Part shown: in pieces, positions 60,282 through 64,000 of the stretch
How positions within the stretch are numbered: the first letter of the stretch is position 1
Layout: each line of letters starts with the position of its first letter
DNA from: Paenibacillus sp. KS-LC4
Lineage (GTDB): Bacteria; Bacillota; Bacilli; Paenibacillales; Paenibacillaceae
Length of the DNA: 64,000 nt
Reading direction: 5' to 3'
Assembly: GCF_036894955.1 (NCBI RefSeq)
Contig: NZ_CP145905.1
Span: 441,501-505,500 of the forward strand
The notes under the pieces: model-generated
Told to the model about the DNA's origin: nothing
The model's input: the letters and a program-made list of their open reading frames with translations, nothing else
The model's database searches: none
Translations under genes and position numbers: made by a program

Positions 60282-61652
60282 ATGAGTGCGAATCAGAAAG
60301 CAAGTGGCGTTCAAGATGACGCGTACCACAAAGTAGGATGGTCGGAACGAATTGGTTATGGTTTTGGCGACGCAGCGAGTAACCTGATCTTCACAGGAGC
60401 GGCTACATTTTTAACGTATTATTATACGGATGTCATGGGGCTGGCTGCAGGTGCAATCGGAACGATGATGCTGATCGCCCGTATATTGGATGCTTTCCTG
60501 GACGTAGGTGTAGGGGCATGGGTAGACAAAACGAAAAACAAGCATGGTAAAGCACGTCCATGGCTGCTATGGATGATGATCCCGTTTGCCGCTTCAGGCG
60601 TACTGCTCTTTACATTCCCGGATGTAGGCCCAGGCGGAGCCCTCGTCTATGCCTATGTCACTTATTTACTCATGAACTTTATTTATTCGTTCATTAACAT
60701 TCCTTATGGGGTGTTGAATTCACTTATTACGCAAGACGGCTACCAGCGCTCGATACTCAACATCGTTCGTATGCTTGGTGCGCTTGCAGGGGCAATCGGT
60801 GTCAGCTTCGCTACTCAGCCGCTCGTACAAGCATTTGGCGGCGGGGAAAAAGGCTGGATTTTAACCTTCTCCCTCTATGGCGTTCTATCGCTTATTATGT
60901 TCTACATCACCTTTAAATCGACGCGTGAGCGTGTAAAACCGTCCGTGTCTCAAAAAGAAATTCCGTTCAAGCAAGGCTTGGGCGCGTTGTTCCGCAATAA
61001 ATATTGGGCGATTATGCTATTGTTCGCTGTCGTTGTCTATACGAACAATGGCATGAGCGGCTTAAACATTTATTATGCACAGTATCTGCTGAATGATGCT
61101 GGACTGCTCGGCATTCTCAGCTTTGCCGGATTGATTCCTATTGCAATTGGCTTGTTCTTGATTGCTCCGCTTATTAAGAAGTATGGGAAACGGAACGTAG
61201 CCATAGTCGGAAGCTTTATTATGATTGTAGGCTCGCTAGTCGTCTTAATTGACCCGACGAATGTAACCTTTGTTATTGTTGGCTTGGTAATCAAGGCGCT
61301 TGGCGTGACGCCAATCATCGGTACGATTTTTGCTATGCTGGCTGATACTGTTGAATACGGCGAATGGAAAACGGGCGTACGGACAGAGGGTCTCGTCTAC
61401 AGTGCCGGAAGCTTTGGTACAAAAGCAGGCAGTGGCCTTGGAGCAGCTATTATTGGCTGGGGGCTGGCGTTAGGAGGCTATATCGGCGGACAAGAAACGA
61501 TTAGCTCCAGCGCTAGTGGTGCGATCCACTTCATGTTTATTTATTTGCCGATTATTTTGGCGGCTATCCAGATTGTCATCCTGTATTTCCATAAGCTCGA
61601 TAAGCTGTACCCGCAAATTGTTACCGAGCTGAAAGCTGTTAAAAAAGCATAA
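60282..61652 (+). CDS. GPH-family sugar:cation symporter
   Basis: A 456-residue membrane protein with twelve helices of the glycoside-pentoside-hexuronide family (MelB/XynB type). Family signs: SERIGYGFGDAASNLIFTG near the N-terminus, DAFLDVGVGAWVDKTKNKHG after helix 2 with conserved Asp residues for the coupling cation, and EYGEWKTGVRTEGLVYS in the second half. It has no C-terminal EIIA domain. AAGAGGAG precedes ATG 60282. Co-transcribed with the GH3 gene, it probably imports short xylosides or glucosides. Confidence 0.92.
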   Translation: MSANQKASGVQDDAYHKVGWSERIGYGFGDAASNLIFTGAATFLTYYYTDVMGLAAGAIGTMMLIARILDAFLDVGVGAWVDKTKNKHGKARPWLLWMMIPFAASGVLLFTFPDVGPGGALVYAYVTYLLMNFIYSFINIPYGVLNSLITQDGYQRSILNIVRMLGALAGAIGVSFATQPLVQAFGGGEKGWILTFSLYGVLSLIMFYITFKSTRERVKPSVSQKEIPFKQGLGALFRNKYWAIMLLFAVVVYTNNGMSGLNIYYAQYLLNDAGLLGILSFAGLIPIAIGLFLIAPLIKKYGKRNVAIVGSFIMIVGSLVVLIDPTNVTFVIVGLVIKALGVTPIIGTIFAMLADTVEYGEWKTGVRTEGLVYSAGSFGTKAGSGLGAAIIGWGLALGGYIGGQETISSSASGAIHFMFIYLPIILAAIQIVILYFHKLDKLYPQIVTELKAVKKA

Positions 61653-61654
61653 GA

Positions 61655-61771
61655 AGCGATGGCAAAAGCATTTTGGGCCTAATGGCGCTCGATATTATGA
61701 AGGGCACTCCGATCAAGCTTACTGCTGAAGGTCCAGATGAGGCTCAGGCGATTGAGAAATTGGCGGCTTAA
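61655..61771 (+). pseudogene. Relic of an HPr-family phosphocarrier gene (C-terminal half)
   Basis: Directly behind the symporter stop, in a different frame, codons read SDGKSILGLMALDIMKGTPI, then KLTAEGPDEAQAIEKLAA and a TAA at 61769. This is unmistakably the second half of HPr: the region around regulatory Ser46 (KSILGLM), the following helix and the GPDE loop. The first half with the phospho-acceptor His15 is absent, and there is no start codon or ribosome site. The joint coincides with the end of the symporter gene, suggesting a deletion. Confidence 0.75.
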
Positions 61772-61807
61772 TTCGAAAGCCACGCATAAGGTATGCACGC
61801 GGTTAGC

Positions 61808-61843
61808 AAAGCAGAGCGAGGAAAACCTCACTCTGCTTTTTTT
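61808..61843 (+). terminator. Intrinsic terminator
   Basis: GCAGAGCGAGG (61811-61821) with CCTCACTCTGC (61826-61836), one mismatch, then seven T. It ends the GH3-GPH operon beyond the HPr relic. Confidence 0.85.
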
Positions 61844-62040
61844 AATGAATTGAAATGATATCGAATGACAATTATATTTTTAAAAATAATCATTGTTTAA
61901 TAGGGTGTGAATTTATTCAATCATGTATAAAGCTAAATCCAAGGTCGAAAAGGATATTTATTATGAAAAATTGCATCCGTTTAATTGTGTCAGATGTTTG
62001 AAAACTGTGCTATTATTATCGGAAAGCATCCAAAGGCAGC

Positions 62041-62062
62041 GCCCCCTATAGGGGCTTTTTTA
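62041..62062 (+). terminator. Intrinsic terminator in front of AraC gene
   Basis: GCCCC (62041-62045) with GGGGC (62051-62055), followed by six T. It lies 91 bases before the AraC start. A possible promoter (TTGTGT near 61985, TATTAT near 62011) stands upstream of it, so it could act as an attenuator or end a short RNA. The rest of the 61844-62152 gap is AT-rich with nothing else recognised. Confidence 0.6.
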
Positions 62063-62152
62063 TATAGAGAAATCATGAGTGGTATTGCCTTGTTACAGCG
62101 GTCGTTCACCACATCACGATGCAAGATAGCGTAGAGAGGGATGAAGGTCATC

Positions 62153-62974
62153 ATGGCAGTGTTTCAGTATAATCCGGAGCGCCCCTTTCGTGATGCTCCG
62201 GATATGTATTTGCTTTATTGGGGCAAGGAGGCATGTAAGCCTTGTCATCTCATAGGGCCGGTCGTAAGGGAAAACTTTAAACTGCATTTTATCCATAAAG
62301 GAAAAGGGACTGTGAAGGTGGCGGGCAAAACCTACACGCTGACAGCCGGACAAGCATTCCTCATTTATCCGCAGGTGCTTATTTCCTATGAATCGGACGA
62401 GAAGGACCCGTGGACGTACTCCTGGATCGGTTTTTTGGGAGAGCAGGCCGCTGAAATCATCGCTCGGACATCTATTACGCCAGAGAACCCTGTATTTCCT
62501 ATGGATATGAAGCTGATGCCAACGTTATATGATCAGTTGACGGAGGCTGTCTCCCACCAAGTCAGCAGTGATTTGCGCCTTCAAGCTATTTTGTATGAGT
62601 TTTTGTCGCTGCTTGTCGAGTTCGTGCCTTTAACAGACAACCATATCAGTAATGCCACGCGTAAGCAGGAAGCCTACATTCACCGAAGTATGGAGTTTCT
62701 ACACGCCCACTACAGTGAACGAATTACGATGGAGCAGCTAGCTGACGTACTCGGTCTGGATCGCAAATATTTGTCTTTTCTGTTTAAAGAGGCTGTAGGC
62801 ATGCCGCCACAGCAGTATTTGCTTAACTATCGTATGGATAAAGCCTGCGAGCTGCTCGGCAAGGGTATTTACAGCATTAGTGAGGTGGCGCGTTCCGTAG
62901 GGTATCAAGATGCGCTGCTTTTTTCCAAAATGTTCAAAAAGGTAAAGGGAACAGCTCCGCGTAATTTTGAATAG
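62153..62974 (+). CDS. AraC-family transcriptional regulator with cupin sensor
   Basis: A 273-residue regulator. The N-terminal cupin-like arm (about 15-150) has FKLHFIHKGKGTVKVAGKTY and TAGQAFLIYPQ, typical of sugar-responsive AraC proteins such as MsmR or RafR. The double helix-turn-helix (about 175-270) includes ITMEQLADVLGLDRKYLSFL and ISEVARSVGYQDALLFSKMF. An in-frame ATG at 62141 would add four residues but sits too close to GAGAGGG; ATG 62153 follows AAGG. It may regulate the upstream GH3-GPH operon or the downstream aldo/keto reductase. Confidence 0.88.
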   Translation: MAVFQYNPERPFRDAPDMYLLYWGKEACKPCHLIGPVVRENFKLHFIHKGKGTVKVAGKTYTLTAGQAFLIYPQVLISYESDEKDPWTYSWIGFLGEQAAEIIARTSITPENPVFPMDMKLMPTLYDQLTEAVSHQVSSDLRLQAILYEFLSLLVEFVPLTDNHISNATRKQEAYIHRSMEFLHAHYSERITMEQLADVLGLDRKYLSFLFKEAVGMPPQQYLLNYRMDKACELLGKGIYSISEVARSVGYQDALLFSKMFKKVKGTAPRNFE

Positions 62975-63081
62975 CTCATTAAAAAAGACATTATTCCATA
63001 AATACCATCCTTGCTGACATAGGATTCATAGTCGTTTCCCGCTACAATAGGCTTATATTTAACCTGAGGGGGAACAAATAA

Positions 63082-64000
63082 ATGAGCTATTTGGCAAGTC
63101 ATAATAGATATGACACTATGACATATAACCGCAGTGGAAGAAGCGGACTGAGGCTGCCCGCTATTTCGTTAGGGCTGTGGCATAATTTTGGCGGTATTGA
63201 TTCGCTAGAGAAAGGCAGGGAAATGGTTAGACGGGCATTCGACCTCGGAATAACACATTTTGATCTGGCGAATAATTACGGTCCGCCTCCGGGCTCAGCG
63301 GAGCAAACGTTTGGCAGTATTTTGAAAGCGGACTTTGCAGCTTACCGCGATGAGCTGATCATTTCGACCAAAGCCGGCTACGGCATGTGGGAAGGGCCTT
63401 ATGGCGATTTTGGCTCCAAAAAATATTTGGTGTCCAGCCTTGACCAAAGCTTGAAGCGGATGGGACTCGATTATGTTGATATCTTCTATCATCACCGTCC
63501 AGATCCAAATACGCCGCTGGAAGAAACGATGGCTGCGCTTGACCTGATTGTGCGCCAAGGCAAGGCGCTGTATGTCGGCTTGTCCAACTATAAGCCGGAG
63601 CAGACGCGTGAAGCATCGCGCATTTTGAAGCAGCTCGGCACACCTTGTCTGATTCATCAGCCAAGCTACTCCATGATTAATCGCCATGTTGAGGATGGCT
63701 TGCTGGACGTGCTGGATGAAGAGGGTATTGGCTCCATCGTATTTTCACCGCTTGCGAAGGGCATGCTGAGCGATCGCTATTTGAATGGCATTGCTCCGGA
63801 TTCGCGCGCGGCTGGCCCGAGTGTGTTTTTGCGTCCAGAGGAAATTACCGATGAGCTTGTCGCTAAGCTGCGCCAACTGAATGAACTGGCGGCTGGCCGT
63901 GGCCAGAAGCTGTCGCAAATGGCACTTGCATGGGTGCTACGTGGTGGTCGCGTGACTTCTGCGCTTATTGGAGCAAGTAAAGTCAGCCAGATTGAGGATG
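63082..64000 (+). CDS. Aldo/keto reductase, YghZ-like (partial at window end)
   Basis: An open frame from ATG 63082 to the end of the window, 306 codons so far; the stop lies outside. GAGGGGGAA precedes the ATG. The protein follows the L-glyceraldehyde-3-phosphate reductase YghZ of E. coli closely: GKSGLRLP-like start (GRSGLRLPAISLGLWHNFGG), HFDLANNYGPPPGSAEQTFG with catalytic Asp and Tyr, STKAGYGMW with catalytic Lys, and DIFYHHRPDPNTPLEET with catalytic His. It reduces toxic aldehydes such as L-glyceraldehyde-3-phosphate or methylglyoxal with NADPH. No terminator to the AraC gene is seen in the 107-bp gap. Confidence 0.92.
   Translation, partial: MSYLASHNRYDTMTYNRSGRSGLRLPAISLGLWHNFGGIDSLEKGREMVRRAFDLGITHFDLANNYGPPPGSAEQTFGSILKADFAAYRDELIISTKAGYGMWEGPYGDFGSKKYLVSSLDQSLKRMGLDYVDIFYHHRPDPNTPLEETMAALDLIVRQGKALYVGLSNYKPEQTREASRILKQLGTPCLIHQPSYSMINRHVEDGLLDVLDEEGIGSIVFSPLAKGMLSDRYLNGIAPDSRAAGPSVFLRPEEITDELVAKLRQLNELAAGRGQKLSQMALAWVLRGGRVTSALIGASKVSQIED

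Overview
The window looks like a chromosomal segment of a Paenibacillus-type Firmicute. The evidence is the pairing of YesM/YesN regulators with LplB/YtcP-type sugar permeases that lack their own ATPase, a RacA-like polar anchoring protein, an ECF sigma/anti-sigma pair, many AraC regulators, xylan-degrading enzymes, strong GGAGG ribosome sites and many intrinsic terminators. I saw no rRNA, tRNA, CRISPR array, transposase or phage gene.

Layout. 1-5.75 kb: end of an unknown gene, a transmembrane chemoreceptor, an AraC regulator divergent from an AHSA1/SRPBCC protein, an MFS exporter and a CcdC-like membrane protein. 5.8-11.1 kb: a five-gene Nik/Opp-type ABC importer (nikABCDE) behind a near-consensus promoter whose start region carries a Fur-type box. 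11.1-19 kb: housekeeping and stress genes (PAP2 protein, ECF sigma factor with its membrane partner, cyclase-family hydrolase, cold-shock protein, Gfo/Idh/MocA oxidoreductase with a near-perfect cre box, soluble chemoreceptor, aromatic acid exporter-like protein). 19-21 kb: RacA-like protein and a zinc-ribbon membrane protein coupled to an overlooked 50-residue membrane peptide.

21-36.3 kb is the most remarkable region. A membrane-anchored von Willebrand A (VWA) protein is followed by 1.16 kb of non-coding DNA made of two large imperfect palindromes, 23 uninterrupted heptamers and an octamer repeat. A tight six-gene operon follows: a 1129-residue tubulin-like GTPase, a 795-residue partner, a multi-spanning VWA protein, a beta-rich protein, a zinc-ribbon TRAFAC-type (double-GTPase-like) protein and a 1080-residue GAP1-N2-type protein with a transmembrane segment and long external tail. 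This set resembles the GTPase/VWA/GAP1 ternary systems predicted by comparative genomics to act in biological conflict or envelope sensing; here it also contains a bacterial tubulin. Next to it lie a CHASE2-adenylate cyclase translationally coupled to a FecR-domain protein (followed by an in-frame relic of a further domain) and a secreted NHL-propeller protein.

41.7-44.6 kb: a squalene/phytoene synthase-family gene that seems to start at ATT, an Lrp/AsnC regulator divergent from an MBL-fold hydrolase, and a DUF1304 membrane protein. 44.7-64 kb: a xylan/oligosaccharide locus with an AraC-GH39 fusion, a secreted CBM22-GH10-CBM9-CBM9 xylanase with a Gly-His-Pro tail, an ABC importer (two permeases and a lipoprotein), YesN/YesM, a GH3 glycosidase, a GPH-family symporter followed by the relic of an HPr gene, another AraC regulator, and the start of a YghZ-like aldo/keto reductase cut by the window edge. 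A plausible flow is extracellular xylan cleavage, sensing by YesM, ABC or GPH uptake of oligosaccharides, and hydrolysis by GH3/GH39.
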